Shown here: positions 48,747 to 58,330 of the stretch, piece after piece
How positions within the stretch are numbered: the first letter of the stretch is position 1
Layout of the letters: every line of letters starts with the position of its first letter
Source: Chloroflexota bacterium
Lineage (GTDB): Bacteria > Chloroflexota > Anaerolineae > Anaerolineales > Villigracilaceae
Direction: 5' to 3'
Assembly (NCBI GenBank): GCA_016234555.1
Contig: JACRBJ010000082.1
Span: 30,129-94,128, forward strand
DNA: 64,000 nt
Notes under the pieces: generated by a model
Database searches by the model: none
Seen by the model: the letters and a program-made list of their open reading frames with translations, nothing else
Told to the model about the DNA's origin: nothing
Position numbers and translations under genes: made by a program

Positions 48747-49565
48747 TTACTTTTCCACCATTCGCCTTTTCAGCATCCACAATCCCACCGCCCAAAACAG
48801 GACGATCATCACCAGCCCGTCGGTGTTCGGGGAGAAGAGCAACTCCGCGTTGGGTTTGAATTTGATAAACCCTTCGATCATCAACTGGGCGCTGAGCGCG
48901 TTGGTGATGTTGTGCGCGATGTAGGGCGCCCAGACCGAATCCGTTTTGAGCCGCAGCTCGCCGAGGACGAGCGCGGTGGGGAAGATGCCGACGATTCCCA
49001 GCACGATGAACCACGTCATGCCGAAATTGCTGTAACTGTTGATAATTTCCCCGCCGAGGAAGAAAAGCCAGTAGGGAATGTGCCAGATTCCCCAGATGAC
49101 GGCGGTGAGCATGTGGTTGGCGAAGTCGCCCAGTCCCAGCGCTTTGAAGCGCGGCGTAAGGTATCCGCGCCAGGCAAATTCCTCGCCGATGTTTTTAATG
49201 AGCGAGCCGGCGATTCCCACAAGAAAGATGGGGAGCAGTTCGGCGAAAGACCGTCCCTGCGATGCCGCCCCGAAGAGGAGGGACAGACCGAGGCTGAGGG
49301 CAATGGTCACGGGGTAGACCAAAACCGAGAGGGCGTACCAGCCCCAGTTCCCTTTGAGATTCAGCCGCAGTCCGAAGTCTGACCAGCCGTCGCCGCCGAA
49401 TCCGCGCAGAAGGAGACCTGTCAGCATCGGAGCGAGAATCCAGAATAACAATCCCAGACTTTGCTGCGGGCTGGGACTTTCAACCTGGGAGTTGATCCAC
49501 ACCCCAAACCAGCCGCACGTGACAGCGACAATTGAAAAAATGACGAGATTGCGAGCTTTGTTCAT
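48747..49565 (-). CDS. CPBP family intramembrane metalloprotease
   Basis: A 272-residue CPBP protein. ATG at 49565 with GGAGGA upstream was taken. Motif 1 is G-E-E-F-A-W-R-G-Y-L (EExxxR), motif 2 W-G-I-W-H-I-P-Y-W (FxxxH type), and a last conserved A-H-N-I-T-N (HxxxN). About eight helices. No substrate can be named; CPBP enzymes include the CAAX protease Rce1, bacteriocin immunity proteins and other membrane proteases. Confidence 0.92.
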   Translation of the reverse strand: MNKARNLVIFSIVAVTCGWFGVWINSQVESPSPQQSLGLLFWILAPMLTGLLLRGFGGDGWSDFGLRLNLKGNWGWYALSVLVYPVTIALSLGLSLLFGAASQGRSFAELLPIFLVGIAGSLIKNIGEEFAWRGYLTPRFKALGLGDFANHMLTAVIWGIWHIPYWLFFLGGEIINSYSNFGMTWFIVLGIVGIFPTALVLGELRLKTDSVWAPYIAHNITNALSAQLMIEGFIKFKPNAELLFSPNTDGLVMIVLFWAVGLWMLKRRMVEK

Positions 49566-49740
49566 GGTTCCTCCGTTTTTTGATAACATGCCTAACTTAC
49601 GCAAAATACCCTGCAAGGTTTTCAAAGCCAAGCAGGTGAATCCCGGATTTTGCGGGTGGTAAAATTCACGCGGAAACTTAAGGAGAATCGAGTTGACGTT
49701 TCAAAAGTCGGGAGACTTTCGAGTCCGAAATGGAGTTTAC

Positions 49741-50787
49741 ATGAAAAGAATCCTGTTCCTCTTGTTGGCTGTGTCCCTGTCCGCGTGCGCCGCGCTGCCC
49801 GCGGTGGAAAATGCGCCCGAACCCGCTCGGGTGATTCAGCCCACGCCGACTGTCGCGTTCACGCCGATTCCCACCTTCACGGTAATCCCGCCAACCGACG
49901 CGCCGACCGAGGTTATCCCAACCCTTGCCCCGCCCACCGAGTTGCCCGCCGGTCCAGCGAGTGAAATCCGATTCGCCGCCAACGGGACCTATGTCGATGT
50001 GACCGACAGCATTCCCACAGGCGCGAGCAAGACCTATTCCGTCAACGCCATGCAGGGACAGGTAATGTCGGTTTCCGTCCTGCCGCAAGTCTCCGACGGA
50101 AATTGGGGATATATTCCCATGCAAATCAAAGGCGCGGACGGAACCGTCCTTTGCCCGACGATTGATAACCCCCAGTGCATGTTCTGGCGCGGCATGTTGC
50201 CAGCTTCGCAGAATTATTTCGTGACTCTCGCTCCCGATATCGATATTTCGCAATTCGTGATGCGAGTCGCCATCAACCCGTTGAACATGGGGTTCCAGTA
50301 TTTCGATTTCAAATCTCAAACGGGGCTTTCTCTGACCTATCCCGATACCTTCGCCCCGGCGCTGCCCGTCCTCGGCAATTACAAAACCGAACCTGTGCTG
50401 ACGCTGCAACTCATCGAGTCGGAACTTTATGAGAAGACCAACCTGAGCGAAGTTTACTTGATGTTCAGTTCGAGTACCGACTCGAAGGTGGTATCCACCT
50501 GCACGGAGCCGAATCAAAATGGGGGCGGGGGACCCGAAAACCCTGCCGGCGAGGAAGTCGTCAACGGGCTGACCTTTGTCCACACGACGACGGAAGGCGC
50601 GGGCGCAGGCAACTACTATCAGCAGGAGATTTTCCGCACGGTTTATAACAACGCCTGTAACGAGGTGATTTTTTACATCCATTACACCAATGTCGGCAAC
50701 TACACGCCCGGTACAGTGACCGAGTTCAACAGGGATGCGGTAATGCAAAACCTGGAGGCGGTGTTGTCGATGGTCAAGGTTCAATAG
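49741..50787 (+). CDS. Lipoprotein of unknown function
   Basis: A 348-residue lipoprotein: M-K-R-I-L-F-L-L-L-A-V-S then lipobox L-S-A-C, so Cys14 would be lipid-modified. A Pro/Thr-rich linker of ~50 residues follows, then a beta-rich domain with no recognised enzyme motif; R-F-A-A-N-G-T-Y-V-D-V-T-D suggests a jelly-roll or pre-peptidase-type C-terminal (PPC) fold around residues 70-170. ATG at 49741 has GGAG upstream. The gene meets the MBL gene tail to tail. Confidence 0.75.
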   Translation: MKRILFLLLAVSLSACAALPAVENAPEPARVIQPTPTVAFTPIPTFTVIPPTDAPTEVIPTLAPPTELPAGPASEIRFAANGTYVDVTDSIPTGASKTYSVNAMQGQVMSVSVLPQVSDGNWGYIPMQIKGADGTVLCPTIDNPQCMFWRGMLPASQNYFVTLAPDIDISQFVMRVAINPLNMGFQYFDFKSQTGLSLTYPDTFAPALPVLGNYKTEPVLTLQLIESELYEKTNLSEVYLMFSSSTDSKVVSTCTEPNQNGGGGPENPAGEEVVNGLTFVHTTTEGAGAGNYYQQEIFRTVYNNACNEVIFYIHYTNVGNYTPGTVTEFNRDAVMQNLEAVLSMVKVQ

Positions 50788-50795
50788 GCGCATGT

Positions 50796-51545
50796 TCAGC
50801 GCAGCAATGGATGCTGTTCGAAGAACTCCGGATACATGTGACTGTTGCTGACGAGGACTTCGGGGTGGGCCTTCATGAAAGCCCGTAATGTCCCGTCGTG
50901 TGGTCCCAGCACGAGTTTGATCAACCATGCGGGGGTTTCGTCATCGTAGACTGCGCCGGCATCCCCAGCGTGGAAGAACCAGCCGTCTGAAGTTTTAATT
51001 GCCACGCCGCAATGTCCGCGTGAGTGACCGAAGAGCGGGATGAAATACGTCTCAGGTATGAAGGGCAGGCGAATGGCGTCGAACTCGTACCATTTTGAGT
51101 CGACCTTTTCATACAAGGTAAATTTGGGCTTGTGTGCGATGTAACGCGGGAGGTAGGCGAACTCTGTAAACTGGCGGATTTTCCCCTCCGTGAAGGCGGC
51201 GTACTCACGCCGATGCGCGTGGACTTTGGCGTTGGGGAAATCGGACAACCCACTGCAATGGTCGAAGTGCATGTGGGTAAGGATGATGTGCCTCACTTCT
51301 TCAGGATTGTATCCCAGCCGCCTGATCCGATTCACAGCCGCTTCGTTGGGGTCAAAGGGCATGATGGTGATGATGCGGAAAAGTTTTGTCATCCAACCTG
51401 GGTTGGCGTATTCGTCCAGTCCAAGTCCCGTATCCACGAGAACCGGCCCTTGATCGGTTTCGACCAGGAGACAGACCATACCGGTTTTCAGGCGGCTGGA
51501 CAGACGGGCGTTGCAGGTGAAGCAATTGAGCAAGTGAATGGTCAT
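50796..51545 (-). CDS. MBL-fold hydrolase (lactonase-like)
   Basis: A protein of ~249 residues starting at the ATG at 51545; another ATG is at 51605. The metal motif I-L-T-H-M-H-F-D-H-C-S-G and later H-S-R-G-H-C-G and F-H-A-G-D-A match the quorum-quenching lactonase/AttM-like branch. The N-terminus (H-L-L-N-C-F-T) is of the same branch. Many such proteins act on lactones, phosphotriesters or lipids. The substrate cannot be told. Divergent from the TIR-WD40 gene. Confidence 0.85.
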   Translation of the reverse strand: MTIHLLNCFTCNARLSSRLKTGMVCLLVETDQGPVLVDTGLGLDEYANPGWMTKLFRIITIMPFDPNEAAVNRIRRLGYNPEEVRHIILTHMHFDHCSGLSDFPNAKVHAHRREYAAFTEGKIRQFTEFAYLPRYIAHKPKFTLYEKVDSKWYEFDAIRLPFIPETYFIPLFGHSRGHCGVAIKTSDGWFFHAGDAGAVYDDETPAWLIKLVLGPHDGTLRAFMKAHPEVLVSNSHMYPEFFEQHPLLR

Positions 51546-51644
51546 TGGCACATTTAACCAGAAACAGGGGATTTTTGAAACGGTAATGTCGCGGAGTTTT
51601 CTCATCTCAAAGGTATAATTGCGTGTATGGAAAGGTAGCATTAT

Positions 51645-54608
51645 ATGACTGGCATTTTTATATCGTATTCGAGAAAAGATTCCGGGATTGCCCGAAAATT
51701 AATGCAGGAATTCAAAACCATCGACCTGGATACCTGGGTGGATTGGGAGGACATTCCACCGGCTGTGGATTGGCTCGACCAGATTTTACAGGGAATTGAG
51801 CGAGCCGACGCTTTTGTTTTCCTGGTCAGTCCTGATTCCGCCGCTTCCGAAGTGTGCAAGGTGGAAGTGGAACATGCCAGAAAAAACCATAAACGTATCA
51901 TCCCAATCCTGGTGCGTGATGCGGATCCGAAAAATGTAGTGCCAACCATTCGTAATTTGAATTGGATCAATCTGCGTGAACAGGACGATTTCTCAAATGG
52001 GTTGGAAAAGGTAAAAGTCGCCATCACACTCGACATTGAATGGGTGCAGGAACATCGCAGGTTGCAGGTTCGGGCGCTGGAATGGGATCGTAAAAAGGAT
52101 TCCAGTCTTTTGCTGCGTGGCGGCGATTTACGGCGTGCCCGCCAGATGCTTATGTCTGCCGAGAAGAACGACCCCAAACCGTCCGATCTTCAGAAAATGT
52201 ATATGGAATACAGTGAAAAGGATGAGAGGCGCAAGACGACCTTGTGGGTGTCTGCCGCGATTGTAGTCGTCATTATGGCGATTTTGTCGATCCTGGCGGT
52301 TACCCAATCGCGGCTGGCAACTGCAAATGAAAAGATTGCCCGCCAACAGGAGGCGCTTGCCAAACAAAATGAGGAGCTGGCAAATCAAAACGCGGAACTC
52401 GCAAACAAAAACGCCAAGCTCGCATTCGACGCCCGCTTGAAGGCGGAGAACAACGAAGTCATTGCGCGCGCCCAACGCAGCGCAGCCCGCGCGCAGATTT
52501 ATCAGTCCAGAACCGGGGGATTGTACACAAGCACCCTGTTTGCAATCGACTCATGGCTGTTGAACGAGTCCTCCGAGGCGGAGACAATCCTCCGTAAGAA
52601 CATCAGCCTGCTGCCGGTCCCCGTCGCTCAGTTGAAGCAGGGCGGATCAATCAACGCCCTCGAATTCAGCCCGGACGGGACGGTCTTTATCACGGCAAGC
52701 GCGGACGGCACGGCATGTCTCTGGCAGGTTGTGGATGGAAAACAGCGGTTTTGCGTGGAAAGTTCCGGCGCGGTGAAGGATGCGACATTTACCGTGAGCG
52801 GCGACCTCATTGTCACAGGGGACGAGACCGGCGAAGTACTGATCGTCGATGCGTTGACCAGCGAGATTCAAGACCGCTTCAATTATAAGATTGCGGTTCG
52901 GGATGTGAACGTCAGTCCCGACGGAAATACGCTCGCGATTGCCCGCGATGACGGACGGATCACGGTCATAAACTTGAAAATGCGCAAGCCCGATCCCGAA
53001 CTTTATACCTACGGCAGTTTGAACGTAACCGCATTCAGCCCCAACGGAGACTGGATAGCGGCAGGCTCCGCCAGCGGCGCGATCACGCTATGGAACCTGA
53101 CCGATGGAAGAATTGTGACGGGTCCGACGCATCGCGGACAGGTCTTCGATATCACATTCAGCCCGGATGGAAAAAAATTCGTCTCCGGAGGCAGCGACAG
53201 CCTCGCCTTCCTTGCATTGACAACGACAGGGCAGAAGTTATTTGCCATTCCCAATGAAAATTGGGTGGAGGATGTCACTTTCAGCCCGGACGGTTCGTGG
53301 TTTGTCACGGCTTCCGACGACTTCCGCGTCCGGGTTTGGGACACAAATACCGGACGGGAAAGACTCCGTTTGTTGCAGGATAGCATTGTGACCGATGCGA
53401 AGGTCAGCCCGAACGGACAGTGGATTGCCGCCACCGGCAAGGATAAAACCATTCGCGTCTGGAATGCCGTGACAGGCACCGAGATGTTCCAGGTGCCGCT
53501 TGGGGATGCTGGTACTGTGCTTGCCTTTAGCCCGGATGGAAATTATCTTGTCTCCGGTGATCAGGGCGGCGGCGTTGGTGTGTGGGATATTTCCGTGCTG
53601 CCGCCATCCACCGGAACCCTTCAATTCGATGGATTTCCAGGGAATGCTCAAATGAGTCCGTCCGGAGATTGGCTGGTGGTCTCCAGTGAAAATCGCGTCT
53701 GGTTCTTGAGTTCCGGCCGTTTGTCCACTTTCAGCGGAGTTCTTCAATCCGACCCTGTTCTGACTTTCGATGCCGATGTCAAGCGGCTTGTCATCAGTCC
53801 CGATTCGAAATGGATTGGAATATCCACCGACAGCGGCGAGCTGTACCTGGTTGACATTGCCGCCCGTACGAAGAAACTGGCCGCCCCGGTCGGGTTCGGA
53901 GAAGACATTGCGTTCTCCTCCGACAGCCGCTTGTTGATCGCCGTGGATGCCGACTCGAAAGTCCGAACCTGGGACACGTCCACCCTGGCGGAAGGTTCTG
54001 GTTTGTTCGACGGCAGCGCCAAAGTGACTTCGCTTGCGGTCAACTCGAATTGGCTGGCTTTGGGTCTGGCGGATAAGATACTCCTCCTCGATGCAGATAA
54101 TGGCAGCCCGATTTCTGAAATCCAATCTTCCGGCGGGCAGAACTTGATGGCATTCAGCCCGGAGGGTGCCCTGCTTGCGTCGGGCAATTCATCGGGTGGG
54201 ATATCCATTTGGAAGGTGTCCAGCGATGGGACGTTGTCGCTGCTTCACGCCATGCAGGGGGAGGATGTTGTCTCCATGGCGTTCGACCCGCAGGGCAGGA
54301 GACTCTATGTCGGAGCGGGAACCAACCTGCTGGTGTACGATCCGCTGACGGGTCGTGAAGTTGCCCGAATCCGCCACCAGGACCGGGTCAAAGGGATGGC
54401 ATTCTCGCCGGATGGGAACACGCTGGTCACCGCCTCCCTGAAATCCATCCAATTTTGGGATGTACAAAAAATGAAGGTTATCGTCACAGACGACCTGGTG
54501 ACGACAGCCTGTTCGCGGCTTACGCAGAATTTCAGCGCCGCCGAGTGGACAGCCTTTTTTGGCGGGGAGCCTTTCAGGGAGTTATGCAGTGAGCTGCCCG
54601 TGCCGTAA
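51645..54608 (+). CDS. TIR-transmembrane-coiled-coil-WD40 protein
   Basis: A 987-residue protein. Residues 1-130 form a bacterial TIR domain (I-F-I-S-Y-S-R-K-D, D-W-E-D-I, and S-E-V-C-K-V-E-V-E with the likely catalytic Glu at 74). A helix around 199-220 looks membrane-spanning, then a Gln/Asn-rich coiled coil (~222-285), then from ~335 about 14 WD40 blades marked by F-S-P-D-G repeats. TIR domains cleave NAD+ or act as scaffold in immunity and signalling. No NACHT/AP-ATPase is present. A TATAAT box lies 30 nt upstream. No defence genes are around it. Architecture sure, role open. Confidence 0.9.
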   Translation: MTGIFISYSRKDSGIARKLMQEFKTIDLDTWVDWEDIPPAVDWLDQILQGIERADAFVFLVSPDSAASEVCKVEVEHARKNHKRIIPILVRDADPKNVVPTIRNLNWINLREQDDFSNGLEKVKVAITLDIEWVQEHRRLQVRALEWDRKKDSSLLLRGGDLRRARQMLMSAEKNDPKPSDLQKMYMEYSEKDERRKTTLWVSAAIVVVIMAILSILAVTQSRLATANEKIARQQEALAKQNEELANQNAELANKNAKLAFDARLKAENNEVIARAQRSAARAQIYQSRTGGLYTSTLFAIDSWLLNESSEAETILRKNISLLPVPVAQLKQGGSINALEFSPDGTVFITASADGTACLWQVVDGKQRFCVESSGAVKDATFTVSGDLIVTGDETGEVLIVDALTSEIQDRFNYKIAVRDVNVSPDGNTLAIARDDGRITVINLKMRKPDPELYTYGSLNVTAFSPNGDWIAAGSASGAITLWNLTDGRIVTGPTHRGQVFDITFSPDGKKFVSGGSDSLAFLALTTTGQKLFAIPNENWVEDVTFSPDGSWFVTASDDFRVRVWDTNTGRERLRLLQDSIVTDAKVSPNGQWIAATGKDKTIRVWNAVTGTEMFQVPLGDAGTVLAFSPDGNYLVSGDQGGGVGVWDISVLPPSTGTLQFDGFPGNAQMSPSGDWLVVSSENRVWFLSSGRLSTFSGVLQSDPVLTFDADVKRLVISPDSKWIGISTDSGELYLVDIAARTKKLAAPVGFGEDIAFSSDSRLLIAVDADSKVRTWDTSTLAEGSGLFDGSAKVTSLAVNSNWLALGLADKILLLDADNGSPISEIQSSGGQNLMAFSPEGALLASGNSSGGISIWKVSSDGTLSLLHAMQGEDVVSMAFDPQGRRLYVGAGTNLLVYDPLTGREVARIRHQDRVKGMAFSPDGNTLVTASLKSIQFWDVQKMKVIVTDDLVTTACSRLTQNFSAAEWTAFFGGEPFRELCSELPVP

Positions 54609-54627
54609 CCCGGCGCGTTGGCCGGGT
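54608..54627 (+). terminator. Terminator of the TIR-WD40 gene
   Basis: ACCCGGC (54608-54614) and GCCGGGT (54621-54627) form a perfect 7-bp stem at the stop codon, followed by GTTTCTTC. Confidence 0.75.
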
Positions 54628-54719
54628 GTTTCTTCATCGGAAACAAGAAAGCGCGAATCTGGAGTCTGGACTTGCGCCGGCGTTTGGCAGGGTCAATTTA
54701 ATTTTGGCAAAGAGGATCT

Positions 54720-56042
54720 ATGGAGAAATCGACACAGGTTAGAAGCCGGGCGCAATGGGGTTGGTATTGGTTCGACTTTGGCAATTCAGCCTATGCGGCT
54801 GTGGTTTTATTGGCGGTTTACTCCGCCTATTTTCAGGGGAAGGTGGCGGGCGGGGCGGAAGGCTCGCGGTTGTGGGGGCTTTCGCTTGGGATTGCCATGT
54901 TGTTCGTGGCGGTCCTGACTCCCATCCTCGGCACCATTGCCGACCATGCGGCGTCCAAGAAACGCTTTCTCTTTTTCTTCTCCACCCTGTCCTGGGTTTT
55001 TACGGGCCTGTTGTTCTTTGTCCAGGCTGGCGATGTGTTCATCGGGATGCTGTTCTTCATCCTTGCCGAGGTCGGCTATCGCGGCGGACAAGTCTTCTAT
55101 AATGCCCTGCTGATGGACGTGGCAACTCCCAGTGAAATGGGACGGGTCTCCGGCAACGGCTGGGCGTTCGGCTCCCTCGGCGGGATCGCCTGCCTGTTGC
55201 TGATCCTGCCGCCGATTGTCTTGACCAAAAGCAACCCGCTTGTGGTCCGTGGCTCCTTTGTCTTTACTGCCCTGTTCTTCGCGCTGGCGACCATCCCGCT
55301 CTTTTTGTGGGTGCGTGAAAGCCGCGAAGGCAAATCACTGCCCGCCGGGGAAAATTATCTCTCGCTGGCGTTCCGCCGCATTCGCTCCACGTTTCTGGCG
55401 GTCAAGCACTTCCGTGGTTTTATAAAATTCATCATCGCATTTTTGATTTACAACGACGGCATCCTGATGGCGCTGAACTTCGCCGCCATCATCGGCGCGG
55501 TGCTGTACGGCATGACGCAGACTCAGCTCATCATTTTCATGATTATTGTGCAGGTGACGAGCGCCATCGGAGCGTACGTCTTTGGGATTTGGGGCGAGAA
55601 ATACGGCTTCAAGGAGACCCTCATCGCCGCAATTTTATTGATGACCGCCGCCGTCATCTGGATGATTTTCAACCAGACCCTCACCGGCTATTTCATCATC
55701 GGCGCGATTGCCGGCTTCGCCCTGACCGGGGTGCAATCCATTAGTCGCACAATGACAGGTCTGTTCGCGCCGCCGAGCAAAAGCGCGGAATTCTTTTCCT
55801 TCTTCGCCGTCGCAGGCAAATCGACTTCGTTTATTGGCCCCACCCTGTTTGGCGCGCTCGCATTTCGGATGTCGAACTGGTTCCAGACTCAGGGCTATGC
55901 ACCCGCCGCCGCCGAGCAGTTTGGTTTGCGCGCCAGCATCGTCTCGATGGCGGTATTCCTCGTGGTGGGACTTCTCATCCTGCTGACTCTCAACGAAGCC
56001 CGCGCGCGCCAGTCCGCCGTCGAATACGTCAGCGCGGACTGA
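54720..56042 (+). CDS. MFS transporter, Atg22/UMF1 type
   Basis: A 440-residue transporter with 12 helices. It opens with W-Y-W-F-D-F-G-N-S-A-Y-A, the hallmark of the UMF1/Atg22-like MFS family, and contains the MFS A-like loop G-T-I-A-D-H-A-A-S-K-K-R. In yeast Atg22 effluxes amino acids from the vacuole; bacterial relatives are uncharacterised. AGAGGA upstream of the ATG. The next gene, a PlsC-like acyltransferase, starts right after the stop, so a link with lipids or an exporter is possible. Confidence 0.93.
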   Translation: MEKSTQVRSRAQWGWYWFDFGNSAYAAVVLLAVYSAYFQGKVAGGAEGSRLWGLSLGIAMLFVAVLTPILGTIADHAASKKRFLFFFSTLSWVFTGLLFFVQAGDVFIGMLFFILAEVGYRGGQVFYNALLMDVATPSEMGRVSGNGWAFGSLGGIACLLLILPPIVLTKSNPLVVRGSFVFTALFFALATIPLFLWVRESREGKSLPAGENYLSLAFRRIRSTFLAVKHFRGFIKFIIAFLIYNDGILMALNFAAIIGAVLYGMTQTQLIIFMIIVQVTSAIGAYVFGIWGEKYGFKETLIAAILLMTAAVIWMIFNQTLTGYFIIGAIAGFALTGVQSISRTMTGLFAPPSKSAEFFSFFAVAGKSTSFIGPTLFGALAFRMSNWFQTQGYAPAAAEQFGLRASIVSMAVFLVVGLLILLTLNEARARQSAVEYVSAD

Positions 56043-56043
56043 G

Positions 56044-56802
56044 ATGACCACAGAGAGCGAATATACCAATCTAGGGCGCAAATTTCTGCGAAAAATTTTG
56101 CAGATGCTTTCGGTTCCCGCCTTCGGCGCGTTGACCCGCCTCGAAATCACCGGTCTTGAAAACCTGCCAAAATCCGGTCCGCTGATGGTGGTGGGCAATC
56201 ATTTCAGCTTCATCGACCCTGTTTGCCTCGTACGTCTCTCGCCCTGGCAGATCGAATTCCTTGGCGGCGCCGACATGCCCCACGCGCCCTTTTGGGCAAA
56301 GATCATTCCCGTTCTGTGGGGATACCATCCGCTGTACCGGGGGACGGGGGCGGCGGATTCGCTCAAGGCTGCGGTTGCGATTCTGGATCGCGGCGGCGTG
56401 CTGGGAATCTTCCCCGAAGCTGGCAACTGGGCGACGGTTTTGCGTCCACCCCGACCGGGAGCCGCCTTCATCGCCGCCCAAAGCGGAGCGCCGATTCTGC
56501 CCGTCGGGCTGGTCGGCTTGAACGACGTCTTTCCCTCGCTGGCGAAACATCGTCGCGCAAAAATCCAATTCAACATCGGCAAGCCGTTTGGTCCGTTCAC
56601 GGTATCGGGTCACGGACGCGAGCGGCGCAAACAACTGGACGAGATCGGTCACGAGATCATGCGCCACATCGCCGGGTTGATTCCCCCCGAAAAACGCGGG
56701 CATTACTCCGACGATCCAGCCATCCGCGAAGCTGCCAAAGGGACGGAAATCTATCCCTGGGCGGACAAAGTCGAAGGGGAAGTTGTGGGTGAAGCGAGAT
56801 GA
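56044..56802 (+). CDS. 1-acylglycerol-3-phosphate acyltransferase-like (PlsC)
   Basis: A 252-residue acyltransferase. The catalytic box is N-H-F-S-F-I-D (H53, D58), with G-V-L-G-I-F-P-E-A-G-N-W (FPEG-like) and later P-I-L-P-V-G-L for the acyl-acceptor. PlsC converts lysophosphatidate to phosphatidate; paralogues acylate other lipids. There is one base between the MFS stop and its ATG, so the two are cotranscribed and coupled. No clear membrane anchor besides the helix around residue 20. Confidence 0.92.
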   Translation: MTTESEYTNLGRKFLRKILQMLSVPAFGALTRLEITGLENLPKSGPLMVVGNHFSFIDPVCLVRLSPWQIEFLGGADMPHAPFWAKIIPVLWGYHPLYRGTGAADSLKAAVAILDRGGVLGIFPEAGNWATVLRPPRPGAAFIAAQSGAPILPVGLVGLNDVFPSLAKHRRAKIQFNIGKPFGPFTVSGHGRERRKQLDEIGHEIMRHIAGLIPPEKRGHYSDDPAIREAAKGTEIYPWADKVEGEVVGEAR

Positions 56803-56871
56803 TTTTGCCCGAATCACTCTGGAGTCCGATGGCTCACTTGCCCTGAGGGTGCTGTTGAAACTACGGGAGCA

Positions 56872-56899
56872 AGCCCCCTGACTCCAGAATTAGGGGGTT
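56872..56899. terminator. Bidirectional hairpin between convergent genes
   Basis: CCCCCT and AGGGGG form a stem over a 12-nt loop, followed on the plus strand by TTGTTTTAT. It includes the stop of the gene on the minus strand. Positions may be off by one base. Confidence 0.6.
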
Positions 56900-58230
56900 G
56901 TTTTATCCTGTGTTCCCAAAGGTCCCGTCCGCTCGTAGAAAATATCCATAATCACCTGGGCAAGCTTATCTGAGTCGTGACGCCAGGGGTGATTTCCGTC
57001 CGCGAGATTGGCGCAATACGTGCGGACATCCGTAAGGGTCTGGTTGTCTGTTTGCACCCACTGGTTATTGCCGATTGGGTTTTCGAAATTGTCGTTGCAA
57101 AGGATTACGTCGAACAGGTCCTCGCCGACGTGGTTTTCGAGCGCGTGGACATGGTCGTGGCAGGTGAAAAAATCGGTTTCGCCGGCTTGCGTGGCAATGT
57201 TGCAGACGTAGACTTTCACGGCGCGGCTTGTATGCATGGCAGAGAGCAGGTCATGTACCAGCAGGTTGGGGAGCAGGCTGGTGTAAAGGCTGCCGGGTCC
57301 CACCACAATGACGTCTGCACTCAAGATGGCTTTGATGACGGGTGGAAATGCGGGAGCGTTGTCCGGTTCGAGCCACACGCGGTTGACCCTGCCAGCCATG
57401 GTGGGAATCTTGCTTTCGCCTTCCACACGGATCTCGTTGGCGGAATGTGGCAGTTCCATGCTGGCAACCAGTTTGACATCGTGCAGTGTGGACGGCAGCA
57501 CCCGCCCGTTGACCGACAGCACGCGCCCCGATTCGGCAACCGCATCCTCGAAGCTGCCGGTGATGTCTGCCAGCGCCGCGATGAAGAGGTTCCCAAAGGA
57601 ATGTCCCTCAAGTTCTGGCGAGGCGCTGAAACGATACTGGAAGAGCTGCGTCAACATGGCTTCGTCGTTGGAGAGGGCGGCGAGGCAGTTGCGGATGTCG
57701 CCGGGTGGGAGGATGCCGTGACTTTCGCGCAGCCTGCCCGACGAGCCGCCATCGTCCGCCACGGTGACCACAGCCGTCAGGTTGCTGGTGTGTGACTTCA
57801 ATCCGCGCAGGAGGGTTGCCAGCCCATGTCCGCCGCCGATGGTGACGACGCGGGGTCCGCGCTCGCGACGGCGGTAATTCCTGATCTGTCGCAGCACATC
57901 GTCGCCGGGGCGGACGAACGGTTGAAGCACCGAACTATTCAGTTTTAGAATTCCATAGATTACAAGCCCGATGCCAATCCCGCCGAAGATGAGCGCTCTC
58001 GCAAGGCGCGGAATGAACCGCAGGGAGGCGTAGGTGAGCAGGGTCAGGAAAATAGGATTGGATGAATCGGTGCGGTACAGGTCGATCAGGACGACGGCAA
58101 AGCCCAGTCCCAGCAAAGTGACGCCGATCAATATCAGGGTAAGCCAGCGTTTGATCCCTAGTCCGGGACGAAACCAGCGCAGGAATTTACGCGCGGTTTT
58201 CCATATTCTTGCAGAGAAACTATTTGACAT
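56890..58230 (-). CDS. yvcK: Gluconeogenesis factor YvcK/CofD-like
   Basis: A 446-residue protein. The first ~110 residues have two or three membrane helices; then the CofD-like domain opens with V-V-T-I-G-G-G-H-G-L-A-T-L-L-R-G and has T-V-A-D-D-G-G-S-S-G-R-L-R and G-D-I-R-N-C-L-A-A-L-S, the YvcK signature. YvcK binds UDP-GlcNAc and is needed for normal cell shape and growth on gluconeogenic carbon. N-terminal membrane anchors are not part of Bacillus YvcK but occur in related groups. Confidence 0.92.
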   Translation of the reverse strand: MSNSFSARIWKTARKFLRWFRPGLGIKRWLTLILIGVTLLGLGFAVVLIDLYRTDSSNPIFLTLLTYASLRFIPRLARALIFGGIGIGLVIYGILKLNSSVLQPFVRPGDDVLRQIRNYRRRERGPRVVTIGGGHGLATLLRGLKSHTSNLTAVVTVADDGGSSGRLRESHGILPPGDIRNCLAALSNDEAMLTQLFQYRFSASPELEGHSFGNLFIAALADITGSFEDAVAESGRVLSVNGRVLPSTLHDVKLVASMELPHSANEIRVEGESKIPTMAGRVNRVWLEPDNAPAFPPVIKAILSADVIVVGPGSLYTSLLPNLLVHDLLSAMHTSRAVKVYVCNIATQAGETDFFTCHDHVHALENHVGEDLFDVILCNDNFENPIGNNQWVQTDNQTLTDVRTYCANLADGNHPWRHDSDKLAQVIMDIFYERTGPLGTQDKTTP

Positions 58231-58330
58231 GATGGAAAATAATAGCAGGGTTGAAGGGATGCGTCAAACTGCCTGTTGACAGTGCAGTCAAACACGCAGG
58301 CGCTAACTTTTTAAGCGAAGAATATTTCCC

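Noticed and set aside
49678..50928. 416-codon minus-strand frame opposite the lipoprotein gene
   Set aside because: The plus strand has signal peptide, lipobox and a good ribosome site; the minus frame has none and crosses the next gene.
53238..54125. 295-codon minus-strand frame in the WD40 region
   Set aside because: It is the complement of repeated WD40 codons and reads as low-complexity sequence without a start signal.
51645..54608. Complete anti-phage TIR system (for example Thoeris)
   Set aside because: There is no ThsA/SIR2-SLOG or other effector gene beside it, and the protein has a membrane helix and a WD40 sensor. Neighbours are ordinary metabolic genes.
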